Positions 18,719 through 26,246 of a stretch of DNA of 64,000 bases are shown one piece after another. Position numbers and translations under genes: made by a program. Where the stretch lies: contig NZ_WXUB01000001.1 of assembly GCF_011799805.1 (NCBI RefSeq), positions 62,001-126,000 of the forward strand. The letters run 5' to 3'. The stretch's first letter is position 1. Each line of letters opens with the position of its first letter. Under the pieces are notes generated by a model. That model was not told the origin of the DNA. It saw only the letters and a program-made list of their open reading frames with translations, and ran no database searches. This DNA is from Maribellus sediminis. GTDB lineage: Bacteria > Bacteroidota > Bacteroidia > Bacteroidales > Prolixibacteraceae.

Positions 18719-19328
18719 TCTGAATTTTGTTTATCCGTTTCTTAAAATATTTTATTCCTTGCTGTGTGCATATGGCGTGCATGTGATAGTCGAGAATAGT
18801 GTCGAAAAACGAAAGTGAACTAACCTCGTAATCGTCAAAAATGCCGTAATCCGGATTCAGGGTATACAGTGTCCGGCCAACCAGCAGTTTTGCGATAACC
18901 GAAGGATCCAAATCATTACGGTACAGGTTTTCTGCTATACCTTTTTTCAGATTCTCAATAGTATCTTCATAAATGCGCTGGCGTTTGGTGTCGTATACCT
19001 TTTGATAAAGTGCCGGATAAGTCCGCTTTAACTCAAGTTCAATGTTATTGTTGTACATCTTCATGATGTATGCTACTTTGTTGCGCAGATGAAAGATATC
19101 GTCGATAGCATTACCGGGGTTTGGATTCCTGACGCTCATTTCAGGATCTTCCATAAAATATTCGACCACCTGAGCTACCAGATGTTGTTTGTCGTTAAAG
19201 TATTGATAGAGCGTTTTTTTAGATATCCCAAACTCGGTGGCGACATTATCCATGGTCACATTTCGAATGCCGTATTTGAGGTACATTAGCCCAACATTCT
19301 TTATGATGTATCGTTTTCTGTCTTCCAT
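18708..19328 (-). CDS. TetR/AcrR-family transcriptional regulator
   Basis: The protein has 206 residues. The N-terminal helix-turn-helix, about residues 18-46 (GIRNVTMDNVATEFGISKKTLYQYF), is the classic TetR N-domain; the rest is a helical ligand-binding domain with no recognisable ligand signature. As first gene of the efflux operon it most likely represses its own operon and responds to a pump substrate. An 8-base -7 box lies directly before the ATG. Confidence 0.9.
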   Translation of the reverse strand: MEDRKRYIIKNVGLMYLKYGIRNVTMDNVATEFGISKKTLYQYFNDKQHLVAQVVEYFMEDPEMSVRNPNPGNAIDDIFHLRNKVAYIMKMYNNNIELELKRTYPALYQKVYDTKRQRIYEDTIENLKKGIAENLYRNDLDPSVIAKLLVGRTLYTLNPDYGIFDDYEVSSLSFFDTILDYHMHAICTQQGIKYFKKRINKIQNEN

Positions 19329-19333
19329 GGCTG

Positions 19334-19341
19334 CAAAAGTA
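19334..19341 (-). promoter_or_regulatory. -7 box of the tetR-efflux operon
   Basis: On the minus strand TACTTTTG (TAnnTTTG) ends five bases before the tetR ATG. There is no clear TTTG at the -33 position. The leader would be very short or absent. Confidence 0.4.
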
Positions 19342-19452
19342 AAAATTAAAACGCAAGAAACTCTGGCGGTGTTGAAAGTTTACCCAATGTTAACATATTG
19401 TTTCCGTTGTGCTTGCTGTTTTAATTGTCTGTTTTATTTCGAGCCTAAAACT

Positions 19453-19515
19453 ATGAAGACTGATAAAGTTTCCGAGGGACTTATCGGTGAATGGAGAAAT
19501 AGTACCTACGAATGA
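19453..19515 (+). pseudogene. Possible gene remnant, 20 codons
   Basis: In the 237-base gap between tetR and ispD there is a 20-codon frame that starts MKTDKVSEGLIGEWRN and ends at TGA. LIGEWRN resembles the start of small lipocalin-like proteins, but nothing continues after the stop. It may be a decayed gene or chance. Confidence 0.15.
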
Positions 19516-19565
19516 ATCGATACCGGAAGTGGAAGTCGATTTAATAAGCTATCAATTTGTTGCAA

Positions 19566-20240
19566 TTACAATTTGGACGACAAAAATGCTTCGGCCTGAA
19601 TAAGATCTTCAGGGTAAGTAATTTTTATGTTCTCGCGGTTACCAACAACGGTATTGATTGGTGTTCCTGAATTCTCGAGCACTGAAGCATCGTCGGTAAA
19701 CCATTCGGAATAAGGCTGATTGTAGGCGGCTTTTATTACAGATACTTTAAAGGTTTGTGGTGTTTGTACCAGGAAATATTTCGAACGATCAACAGCCCTG
19801 CTTGTTTCATTTTCGATAAAACGCACCGACTCGGTTACCGGAACAACCGGCAAAGCATTCCCTTTCTCAAGTGTTCCGTTCAGGCAGTTTTGAAGCGTTT
19901 GGTCTGACACAAAAGGACGCACACCATCATGAATAAATACGATACCATCTTCTTGAATTGCATTTAATCCGTTTTTTACCGAATCGAAACGAACACTTCC
20001 TCCTGCGGCCAGTTGATGAGGAATGCCGAACTTATGCCTCGAGCACAGTTCTTTCCAGTAATCGAACTGATCTTCAGGAAGAACGAGGATAAACTCAATA
20101 GTAGGATCAAAACCTTGAAATGCTTCAATAGTGTGCATCAGAATTGGCTTGCCGGACAGTTCAAGAAATTGTTTCGGAACCGTCTGATTCATTCGGTTAC
20201 CGCTGCCACCGGCCACAATAAGTGCAAACTTTTTAAGCAT
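19566..20240 (-). CDS. ispD: 2-C-methyl-D-erythritol 4-phosphate cytidylyltransferase
   Basis: IspD transfers CMP to MEP in the non-mevalonate isoprenoid pathway. Motifs seen are LIVAGGSGNRM (nucleotide loop), VPKQFLELSGKPILMHT, HDGVRPFV and TDDASVLE. The open frame reaches 20342, but I choose the ATG at 20240 (MLKKFALIVAGG), which gives 224 residues and places the nucleotide loop at the usual distance from the N-terminus. It diverges from the DUF2461 gene. Dxs of the same pathway is encoded at 40155-42080. Confidence 0.93.
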   Translation of the reverse strand: MLKKFALIVAGGSGNRMNQTVPKQFLELSGKPILMHTIEAFQGFDPTIEFILVLPEDQFDYWKELCSRHKFGIPHQLAAGGSVRFDSVKNGLNAIQEDGIVFIHDGVRPFVSDQTLQNCLNGTLEKGNALPVVPVTESVRFIENETSRAVDRSKYFLVQTPQTFKVSVIKAAYNQPYSEWFTDDASVLENSGTPINTVVGNRENIKITYPEDLIQAEAFLSSKL

Positions 20241-20295
20241 CCTCGTGTTTATTTTGTAATTTCCGATCAGTAAAAATAGCTCAAAATATTCCCAT

Positions 20296-20946
20296 ATGGA
20301 CAAGGTTCTCGAATTTTTAAAGGAACTGGCGGCAAACAACAACCGCGAGTGGTTTCAAGATAACAAGAAGTGGTACGACCAAAGCCGTGAGAAGGTACTT
20401 TTTCTCACCGATGTATTAATCAACGAAATTGGCAAGTTCGACCCTGAAGTGAGGGGGCTGCAACCAAAAGATTGTATGTTCCGAATATTTCGCGACGTGC
20501 GGTTTTCGCACGATAAACGGCCCTATAAAACCAATTTCGGAAGCTTTATTTGCAAGGGAGGCCGAAAAAGCATGAATCCGGGATATTATTTTCACCTTGA
20601 ACCGGGCGGTTGTTTTGTTGGAGGCGGAATTTATATGCCACCTGCCGAACCACTCCGCACCATTCGAAGTTTTATGGCCGATCATGCCGAAGAGTTTCTC
20701 GAATTTACTCAAGACCCTGACTTTAAAAAAGATTTTCCTGAAATGTATGACGATCGTTTGAAAACAGCGCCGAAAGGATTTCCGAAGGATCATGAACACA
20801 TGGATCTTCTGCGCTACAAATCCTTTATCTATTCTAAAACCTTTAGCGACAAGGTGGTAAAAAGCGACAAATACATTGAAACGATGGTTGACACCTTTCA
20901 TCAACTTTATCCTGTAAATAGCTTTTTATACCGCGCACTGGAATAA
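20296..20946 (+). CDS. DUF2461 family protein
   Basis: This 216-residue soluble protein has the DUF2461 features FLKELAANNNREWFQDNKKW near the start, MFRIFRDVRFSHDKRPYKTN and GYYFHLEPGGCFVGGGIYMP. The function of the family is unknown. It is transcribed away from ispD from a 55-base shared gap and ends before the terminator at 21057. Confidence 0.88.
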   Translation: MDKVLEFLKELAANNNREWFQDNKKWYDQSREKVLFLTDVLINEIGKFDPEVRGLQPKDCMFRIFRDVRFSHDKRPYKTNFGSFICKGGRKSMNPGYYFHLEPGGCFVGGGIYMPPAEPLRTIRSFMADHAEEFLEFTQDPDFKKDFPEMYDDRLKTAPKGFPKDHEHMDLLRYKSFIYSKTFSDKVVKSDKYIETMVDTFHQLYPVNSFLYRALE

Positions 20947-21340
20947 TTTGTGTTTAAAAAGAATCTAAATAAAAAAAATTGGGATTACTTTTTTCGCGCC
21001 CAACGGATATTATAATATAGACCCTTATTTTTTATCTTCCCGATTTCAATGAAATGCCCCGGAAGTCCTTTCCGGGGTTTTTAATGGGCAAAATTTGAGA
21101 TATTCAGACTTAACGGAGCGTTTAATTTAACCTGAAATTATCTTATGTTCTGAAACACAAGTATTCAGAAACATTCTATATTTTCAAGTTAGCTTATAAG
21201 TTCAATAAAAGATTATTTTAGCAGCGTTAAAATTGAATATATTGTTTAATTATTATGAAATAAGCTATTGACTACCATGTAATGGAAAATCAATCGGAGC
21301 GGATTTCATTCAAACTGTTGAATTTTTAAATTAATAAAAG
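20947..21340. other. Gene-free interval with terminator and inverted repeat
   Basis: This 394-base AT-rich stretch has no credible frame. It holds the terminator at 21057-21082 and a perfect 7-bp inverted repeat TTCTGAA/TTCAGAA (21148-21154, 21164-21170), which could be an operator for the purine-uptake genes downstream. I see no purine riboswitch core. Confidence 0.6.
21057..21082 (+). terminator. Rho-independent terminator after DUF2461 gene
   Basis: CCCCGGAA (21057-21064) pairs with TTCCGGGG (21070-21077) and is followed by TTTTT. Confidence 0.85.
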
Positions 21341-22018
21341 ATGAAAAGAATTCTACTACTGTTTTCATTTGTTGCCCTTGTTTCTTCACTGAGTGCCCAG
21401 AACATCCAACTTCATTACGATTTCGGAGAAGGTCGTAAAATGCTTACCTCAACCGTAGAAATGTTCAGACCTGATAAATACGGTTCTACTTTCTTTTTTA
21501 TCGATATGGATTACGGATCGGAGGAGAGCGGTGTTGATAACGGAATTTCGTTGGGTTACTGGGAAATTGCCCGTGCCTTTAAATGGAACGAAACTCAAAA
21601 AATTATGCCACGTGTGGAATATAACGGTGGAATAATGGTGTTGGGAGGAGATAACTATCCGATTGAAAACTGCTGGCTGGCCGGTATCGAACGTACCTGG
21701 GCATCGGCCGATTTTTCGAAAATATTTACCTTGCAGGGAAATTACAAGTACATTAAGGATAAAGAAGATGCGTCGTTTCAGATAACCGCTGTGTGGACCG
21801 TTAATTTTTTGGATGGAAAAATGTCATTCCTGGGTTTTGCCGATTTCTGGAAAGAAGAAATGTTTTGGGGAACCGACTTCCGTTTCCTTAGCGAGCCACA
21901 AATATGGTACAATGCAAGCAAGAATTTTTCGCTGGGTAGCGAGATTGAGCTAAGTAACAATTTTGTTGGCGACGAATTCGCAGTAAAACCTACGCTTGCC
22001 GTAAAATGGACTTTCTAA
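21341..22018 (+). CDS. DUF5020 family outer-membrane protein (Tsx-like channel)
   Basis: The protein has 225 residues with a signal peptide ending near SLSAQ. Alternating beta strands rich in aromatic residues follow, and the last residue is Phe, as in outer-membrane barrels. It resembles DUF5020 proteins, which are related to the nucleoside channel Tsx. It sits 17 bases upstream of an NCS2 purine permease. The pair is therefore likely to bring nucleobases or nucleosides across the outer and then the inner membrane (inference from context). Confidence 0.8.
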   Translation: MKRILLLFSFVALVSSLSAQNIQLHYDFGEGRKMLTSTVEMFRPDKYGSTFFFIDMDYGSEESGVDNGISLGYWEIARAFKWNETQKIMPRVEYNGGIMVLGGDNYPIENCWLAGIERTWASADFSKIFTLQGNYKYIKDKEDASFQITAVWTVNFLDGKMSFLGFADFWKEEMFWGTDFRFLSEPQIWYNASKNFSLGSEIELSNNFVGDEFAVKPTLAVKWTF

Positions 22019-22035
22019 TCAAACAATAAGCAACT

Positions 22036-23328
22036 ATGATTGACAAATTCTTTAGCATTTCTGAACGGGGATCATCGTACAGAAAAGAAATTATTGGCGG
22101 TGCCACTACTTTTCTAACGATGGCGTACATCATTTTTGTAAACCCGAATATTCTGGGCGATGCAGGAATGGATAAAAATGCACTGATCACGGTTACTATT
22201 TTAGCTTCAGTAATCGGTACTGTTTTAGCCGGTGTTTGGGCCAGGGTACCTTATGCCATGGCTCCCGGAATGGGATTGAATGCCTTTTTTACCTACACCC
22301 TTGTACTTGGTGCAGGCGTTGAATGGCAAACTGCTCTTGGAGTGGTATTTATCTCGGGTGTAATATTTCTTGCACTTACGGTTACCGGTATCCGAACCAA
22401 AATTATTCATACCATTCCGTTGGCGCTTCGTTTGGCTACCGGGGCCGGTATTGGATTATTCATTTCGTTTATTGGATTTAAGAACATGGGACTGGTTGTG
22501 GCTAACCCGGCAACATTTGTTGGTTTAGGCGCTTTTACTCCAACCCTGCTTATTGGTTTGGTTGGTCTGGTAATTACTGCAATACTTGAGGTTAAAAAAG
22601 TAAGAGGCGGTATTTTTTATGGTATTATAATAACCACTATTATCGCAGTGATATTTGGCGAAGTTAAAGCTCCTGATTCACTGGTTTCGATGCCGCCTTC
22701 AATGAGTCCGGTATTGTTGAAACTCGACATTATGTCGGCGCTTAGTTTCGGACTTATTGGTGCCATTTTCTCCTTTATGTTCGTCGATTTATTCGACTCG
22801 GTAGGAACCATTGTAGCATGTTCGTATGAAGCCGGATTTGTTGATAAAGATGGTAAAGTAGAACATGTTGACCGTATTCTGGAAGCTGATGCGGTTGCAA
22901 CTGTTGCAGGTTCATTACTCGGTACAAGTACAACAACCACTTATATCGAATCGGCTTCGGGAATTGCCAATGGCGCAAAAACCGGATTTGCTTCGGTGAT
23001 TACAGCGGCCTTATTTTTGCTGGCACTGTTCTTTGCTCCACTAATCGGGATTGTTCCCGGTTATGCAACTGCACCGGCATTGATTATTGTAGGAGTTTAC
23101 ATGTTTAAAAATATCAAGCAGATAAATTTTGCTGATTTTAGCGAATCGATTCCGGCATTTCTAACCATTATTCTGATGCCGCTTACTTACAGCATTTCAA
23201 CCGGTCTGTCGTTTGGATTTATAGCCTACGTGCTTTTAAAGGCCGTTGCCGGTAAATTCGATGAAATATCGTGGCTGATGTGGATCATAGCTGCGTTATC
23301 AGTTCTCAATCTGTGGATTGGTGTTTAG
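22036..23328 (+). CDS. NCS2-family purine permease (AzgA-like adenine/guanine/hypoxanthine)
   Basis: This 430-residue protein has about 12-14 membrane helices. AzgA-branch features are EIIGGATTFLTMAYIIFVNP at the N-terminus, PYAMAPGMGLNAFFTYT, FMFVDLFDSVGT and LLGTSTTTTYIESASGIANG. This branch imports adenine, guanine or hypoxanthine with protons. It forms a two-gene unit with the DUF5020 barrel upstream and is followed by a terminator at 23378. Confidence 0.92.
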   Translation: MIDKFFSISERGSSYRKEIIGGATTFLTMAYIIFVNPNILGDAGMDKNALITVTILASVIGTVLAGVWARVPYAMAPGMGLNAFFTYTLVLGAGVEWQTALGVVFISGVIFLALTVTGIRTKIIHTIPLALRLATGAGIGLFISFIGFKNMGLVVANPATFVGLGAFTPTLLIGLVGLVITAILEVKKVRGGIFYGIIITTIIAVIFGEVKAPDSLVSMPPSMSPVLLKLDIMSALSFGLIGAIFSFMFVDLFDSVGTIVACSYEAGFVDKDGKVEHVDRILEADAVATVAGSLLGTSTTTTYIESASGIANGAKTGFASVITAALFLLALFFAPLIGIVPGYATAPALIIVGVYMFKNIKQINFADFSESIPAFLTIILMPLTYSISTGLSFGFIAYVLLKAVAGKFDEISWLMWIIAALSVLNLWIGV

Positions 23329-23377
23329 GCTAAATTTTGAATGAAGTAACTCGCTTACAATTTCAAAACGAAAATAT

Positions 23378-23407
23378 AAGAGGTGCAGAAATGTGCCTCT
23401 TTTTTTA
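23378..23407 (+). terminator. Terminator after purine permease
   Basis: AAGAGGTGCA (23378-23387) pairs with TGTGCCTCTT (23392-23401) across a GAAA loop and runs into TTTTTTT. Confidence 0.9.
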
Positions 23408-23408
23408 T

Positions 23409-23416
23409 TACTTTTG
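23409..23416 (+). promoter_or_regulatory. -7 box of the tRNA-Val locus
   Basis: TACTTTTG matches TAnnTTTG and ends eight bases before the first tRNA-like sequence. It could drive transcription through the broken tRNA half, the intact tRNA-Val and the GIY-YIG gene. Confidence 0.4.
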
Positions 23417-23442
23417 GCGGCAATGAGGCATTAGCTCAGTTG

Positions 23443-23462
23443 CTTGCCTGCCGTCAGGCAGG
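23443..23462. repeat. 20-bp palindrome, CCTGCCT...AGGCAGG family
   Basis: CTTGCCTGCCGTCAGGCAGG lies inside the D loop of the tRNA half. Removing exactly these 20 bases restores AGTTGGTTTAG, the sequence of the intact tRNA next door. Related copies are at 50189-50208 and 50773-50792. Confidence 0.85.
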
Positions 23463-23468
23463 GTTTAG

Positions 23469-23484
23469 TCCGTCAGTTGACGGA
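23469..23484. repeat. TCCGT...ACGGA palindrome inside tRNA half
   Basis: TCCGTCAGTTGACGGA has 7-bp arms. It stands where the intact tRNA has AGCATTACCT. The same replacement occurs at 23849-23863 with a different centre. Confidence 0.8.
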
Positions 23485-23495
23485 TGACAGAGTAG

Positions 23496-23570
23496 GGGTT
23501 GTTAGCTCAGTTGGTTTAGAGCATTACCTTGACAGGGTAGGGGTCACTGGTTCGAATCCAGTACAACCCA
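23496..23570 (+). tRNA. tRNA-Val (anticodon GAC)
   Basis: This is a complete 75-base cloverleaf. Acceptor GGGTTGT pairs with ACAACCC, D stem GCTC with GAGC, anticodon stem TTACC with GGTAG around loop TTGACAG (anticodon GAC), and T stem ACTGG with CCAGT around TTCGAAT. The discriminator is A and no CCA is encoded. It is the only intact tRNA in the window. Confidence 0.95.
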
Positions 23571-23589
23571 CAAGATTTCCAAATACATC

Positions 23590-23835
23590 ATGTATTATAC
23601 CTATGTTTTATATTCTGAGGATTACAACAAAATCTATGTTGGATATTCTGCCAATCCTAATCAGCGATTAGAAATTCACAATTCAAAAGAAAATACTGGA
23701 TGGACAAGGAGTTTTCAACCCTGGAAGATTATTCATTTAGAAGAATTTACCACTAAATCGGAAGCTTTGAAAAGAGAGAAGCAATTAAAATCCTCCAGAG
23801 GGCGTGCCTTTATTCATAATCTACTTTCACGTTAG
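23590..23835 (+). CDS. Small GIY-YIG nuclease domain protein
   Basis: This 81-residue protein is essentially one GIY-YIG domain. YTYVLYSEDYNKIYVGYS carries the two motif halves (TYV and YVG), Arg26 lies in NQRLEIHN, and the C-terminal helix is KREKQLKSSRGRAF. Such single-domain proteins have DNA nuclease relatives (UvrC N-domain, homing endonucleases, YhbQ-like); the activity of this subfamily is unknown. It starts 20 bases after the intact tRNA-Val, and its TAG stop (23833-23835) lies within the GTTAGC of the following tRNA remnant. It therefore sits between the two halves of a broken tRNA, as expected for a mobile or tRNA-associated endonuclease gene. Confidence 0.88.
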   Translation: MYYTYVLYSEDYNKIYVGYSANPNQRLEIHNSKENTGWTRSFQPWKIIHLEEFTTKSEALKREKQLKSSRGRAFIHNLLSR

Positions 23836-23913
23836 CTAGTTGGTTTAGTCCGTGGCCGACGGATGACAGGGTAGTCCGTCAGTTGACGGATGGTTCGAAT
23901 CCAGTATGCCTCA
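23831..23913 (+). pseudogene. 3' half of a tRNA-Val-like gene, carrying two short palindromes
   Basis: GTTAGCTAGTTGGTTTAG matches a D arm with one C missing. Palindrome TCCGTGGCCGACGGA (23849-23863) follows, then TGACAGGGTAG, palindrome TCCGTCAGTTGACGGA (23875-23890), and TGGTTCGAATCCAGTATGCC with a final TCA. The 3' acceptor ATGCCTC pairs with GAGGCAT of the 5' half at 23425, not with its own 5' flank. The second palindrome replaces GGGTCAC of the intact tRNA. Confidence 0.75.
23849..23890. repeat. Two TCCGT...ACGGA palindromes in the 3' tRNA half
   Basis: TCCGTGGCCGACGGA (23849-23863) and TCCGTCAGTTGACGGA (23875-23890) are separated by TGACAGGGTAG. The arms are conserved and the centres differ. 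Confidence 0.8.
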
Positions 23914-23919
23914 CAAACA

Positions 23920-23957
23920 AAAATGGAGAACAAAGCTTATTTGTTCTCCATTTTTTA
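23920..23957. terminator. Terminator between the tRNA locus and the SnoaL-like gene
   Basis: A 15-bp perfect hairpin (23920-23934 with 23940-23954, loop GCTTA) is followed by a T run on the plus strand; the minus strand has a T run too. It serves both convergent units. Confidence 0.9.
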
Positions 23958-23976
23958 TTTCTACGTTGTTAATTCA

Positions 23977-24888
23977 TCATTCGAAATGGTTTGTGCTGTA
24001 ATAAGCCATTTCCTGGACGATTTTTCCATCATCATTAAAGGAATGGGATAGCATGAGCGGCAATTCAATTTTCTTTCCGCTTTCTACATTAACATAAGAC
24101 ATTACCCACCAGGAATAAACGACAAATCCGTTATTCAATTCATAAAAAATGCAATCGGGATAGCCAACTTGTTCAAAGTGAATATCCTTTCTGTTTGCAA
24201 AACTTTCTTTTACGGCATTGGCTCTGGTTTCGAGGTCGATGGATTGATCGTATCCATGTTCCAAGTTACTAAATGTGACATTCTCAGCATAGAACGATTT
24301 TAGTGTCTCAAGGTCTTCAGCAGCATAAGCATTTAATGCCTTTCTAACGGTGGCGATAAGTGGGTGATTGATGTACACCTCTCCATTCTCGCGTGTGGTT
24401 TGAGCATCCCGAATGTCTTCAAAAACATTGTTGTTGAAATACTGTACTATAGTTGCAATTTTTCCTTCTTTATTAAATGCATAAAGGTTATGCATGTGCA
24501 GATCCAGGTTTATTCCGGTTTTCTCATTTGTTCCTGTCAGCTTCAACCAGTCCTGAACCCAAAAATTTCCGTCGCCGTATTCAATGGCGTCAGCATATGC
24601 TCCCTGTGTATCTTCTACTTTGAAATTGGTAAAATTATCGACCCACCATCCAGAGTTATTTCCAAATCTTTCAGCAGTTGTTTTCCAGTCGTTGCCATTC
24701 CTAACCACTGTAATGGAATCGGCGAAAAAGGTTTTCACTTTTTCTTTGTCACCGTTTTGGACAGCTTGCCATAAAGCTCTTGTTTTATCAATGGTTTCGT
24801 GTTCGTTATAAACCGTACCATTTTTCTTTTGGGCGAAAATTGTGCTTGCAAAAAGGGTTAAGATCAATAAAACAGTAAAATTTTTCAT
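23977..24888 (-). CDS. Secreted protein with two SnoaL/NTF2-like domains
   Basis: The protein has 303 residues. A signal peptide ends near TIFAQ, followed by two tandem SnoaL-like (NTF2 fold) domains. The first begins at TRALWQAVQNGDKEKVKTFF and the second at VRKALNAYAAEDLETLKSFY. Each has the helix, cone-shaped sheet pattern and a distal FNKEGKI/FNDDGKI turn. The family includes cyclases, isomerases and many proteins of unknown role; nothing here fixes a reaction. It is monocistronic and convergent with the tRNA locus. Confidence 0.75.
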   Translation of the reverse strand: MKNFTVLLILTLFASTIFAQKKNGTVYNEHETIDKTRALWQAVQNGDKEKVKTFFADSITVVRNGNDWKTTAERFGNNSGWWVDNFTNFKVEDTQGAYADAIEYGDGNFWVQDWLKLTGTNEKTGINLDLHMHNLYAFNKEGKIATIVQYFNNNVFEDIRDAQTTRENGEVYINHPLIATVRKALNAYAAEDLETLKSFYAENVTFSNLEHGYDQSIDLETRANAVKESFANRKDIHFEQVGYPDCIFYELNNGFVVYSWWVMSYVNVESGKKIELPLMLSHSFNDDGKIVQEMAYYSTNHFE

Positions 24889-25258
24889 ACTTCAGTTTTT
24901 TAGTTAATAATTCAGAAAAATTCCGGTTTTATATCACTCATTAATTGGGTACTTCAATACAATTTACGAAATGGCAAAATCATATAAAAATTATCTATTT
25001 TCTTTTTGCGCTGAAAATCAAATAATTACAGGTTTCAATAAGTTGGAGTATGATTTGTGGTCTTTTTAATTACTTGATATATAGATATATAAATACAAAA
25101 ATATCTTCAATGAAGTAGCGTAGAAATTTCTGGAAATCTTTCGAATTATCATTTAAAATGTTCGTATCTATGATTATCGGCGGGTTTTAGCAGGTGTTTC
25201 TGTTTTTAAATCCGACATTTTCAATTATTTTTAGAAACGTAATTAAACCAACTAGACG
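24889..25258. other. AT-rich divergent intergenic region
   Basis: This 370-base stretch has no gene. It includes an ATATAGATATATAAATA tract. TATTTTTA at 25226-25233, preceded by TTTT after 19 bases, is a weak -7/-33 candidate for the ThuA gene. Confidence 0.5.
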
Positions 25259-26068
25259 ATGTTAAATAAATCTCGAAGAAACTTTATAAAAACCACCTCG
25301 CTTGCAGGTTCAGGATTGTTGCTCTTATCTCCGGAAATTATGGCAATTGGAAAATCAGAAGAAAAGAATAGTTTGAGTGGAAAGAAGGTATTGTACGTTT
25401 ACGGTGGTTGGGAAGGACATGAACCCAAACAGTCGGTAGATGTCTTCGTTCCCTGGCTGAAAACGGAAGGTGCTGATGTTACTGTTTCGGATACCCTTGA
25501 CAGCTATTTAGATGAGGATCTGATGAATTCCATCGACCTGGTTGTTCAATCCTGGACAATGGGTAAGATTACCGGTGAGCAGGAAAAGGGTTTGTTGAAA
25601 GCCATTAAGAACGGTGCAGGACTGGCAGGTTGGCATGGAGGCATTGGCGACTCGTTTCGATATAATACCGAATACCAGTTTATGGTTGGCGGACAATGGG
25701 TGGCCCACCCCGGCGGAGTGATTGATTACTCGGTGCATATTACTGATAAAAAAGATCCGGTTACTCAGGGATTAAGAGATTTTAAAATGCATTCGGAACA
25801 ATATTATATGCATGTTGATCCGAACGTAAAAGTACTGGCTACAACAAAGTTTACTTCTGATCATTCTTCCTGGATTGGCGACTGTGTTATTCCGGTAGTT
25901 TGGAAAAAATATTATGGCGATGGGCGCGTATTTTATTCGTCGCTCGGGCATGTAATGAAAGATTTTGAAGGTCCGGAAGTACTGGAGATAATGAAACGCG
26001 GTATCCGCTGGGCCGCAGAAAGTAAATATGCTCCAAAGGAAAAATGGAGAACACCTGTTTATGGTTGA
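25259..26068 (+). CDS. Tat-exported ThuA-like (glutamine amidotransferase-fold) protein
   Basis: This 269-residue protein has a twin-arginine signal (KSRRNFIKTTSLAGSGLLLL). A ThuA domain follows: VLYVYGGWEGHEPKQSVDVF, GAGLAGWHGGIGDSFRYN, GGQWVAHPG and GRVFYSSLGHV. ThuA-like proteins have a class I amidotransferase fold and are linked to sugar (trehalose, keto-sugar) use in several bacteria. The role here is not set by neighbours. The Tat signal implies folding in the cytoplasm before export. Confidence 0.85.
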   Translation: MLNKSRRNFIKTTSLAGSGLLLLSPEIMAIGKSEEKNSLSGKKVLYVYGGWEGHEPKQSVDVFVPWLKTEGADVTVSDTLDSYLDEDLMNSIDLVVQSWTMGKITGEQEKGLLKAIKNGAGLAGWHGGIGDSFRYNTEYQFMVGGQWVAHPGGVIDYSVHITDKKDPVTQGLRDFKMHSEQYYMHVDPNVKVLATTKFTSDHSSWIGDCVIPVVWKKYYGDGRVFYSSLGHVMKDFEGPEVLEIMKRGIRWAAESKYAPKEKWRTPVYG

Positions 26069-26180
26069 TTCCGTGCAGAATGAGTTTTTATAGTTAACCC
26101 CACTTTTATCCCCTCAAGCAGCTATTAACATACTATTACATTTGTTAAGACGTTTTGCTTGTATTTAACAGTATTAAGCA

Positions 26181-26209
26181 TTAGTTAACCTTTTCTGAAT
26201 TTACATTTG
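26181..26209 (+). promoter_or_regulatory. Candidate promoter for the TonB receptor operon
   Basis: TTAG (26181-26184, one base off TTTG), then 17 bases, then TACATTTG (26202-26209, exact TAnnTTTG). The leader to the ATG at 26247 would be about 30 bases. Confidence 0.42.
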
Positions 26210-26246
26210 CAAAAACAAATTCAACACCGAACATAAACCAAAATTT

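Larger units (their letters stand above)
23425..23495 (+). pseudogene. 5' half of a tRNA-Val-like gene, invaded by two short palindromes
   Basis: GAGGCAT (acceptor), TA, GCTC and AGTTG match the 5' part of a tRNA. A 20-base palindrome (23443-23462) then interrupts the D loop exactly between AGTTG and GTTTAG. A 16-base palindrome (23469-23484) replaces the anticodon-stem 5' strand. TGACAG and AGTAG follow, and then the intact tRNA begins. Its acceptor strand is complementary to ATGCCTC at 23906-23912. It cannot fold as a tRNA as it stands. Confidence 0.75.

Noticed and set aside
21083-21340. Purine riboswitch ahead of the DUF5020-permease pair
   Set aside because: No three-way junction core with the conserved loop sequences could be found; only a short inverted repeat is present.
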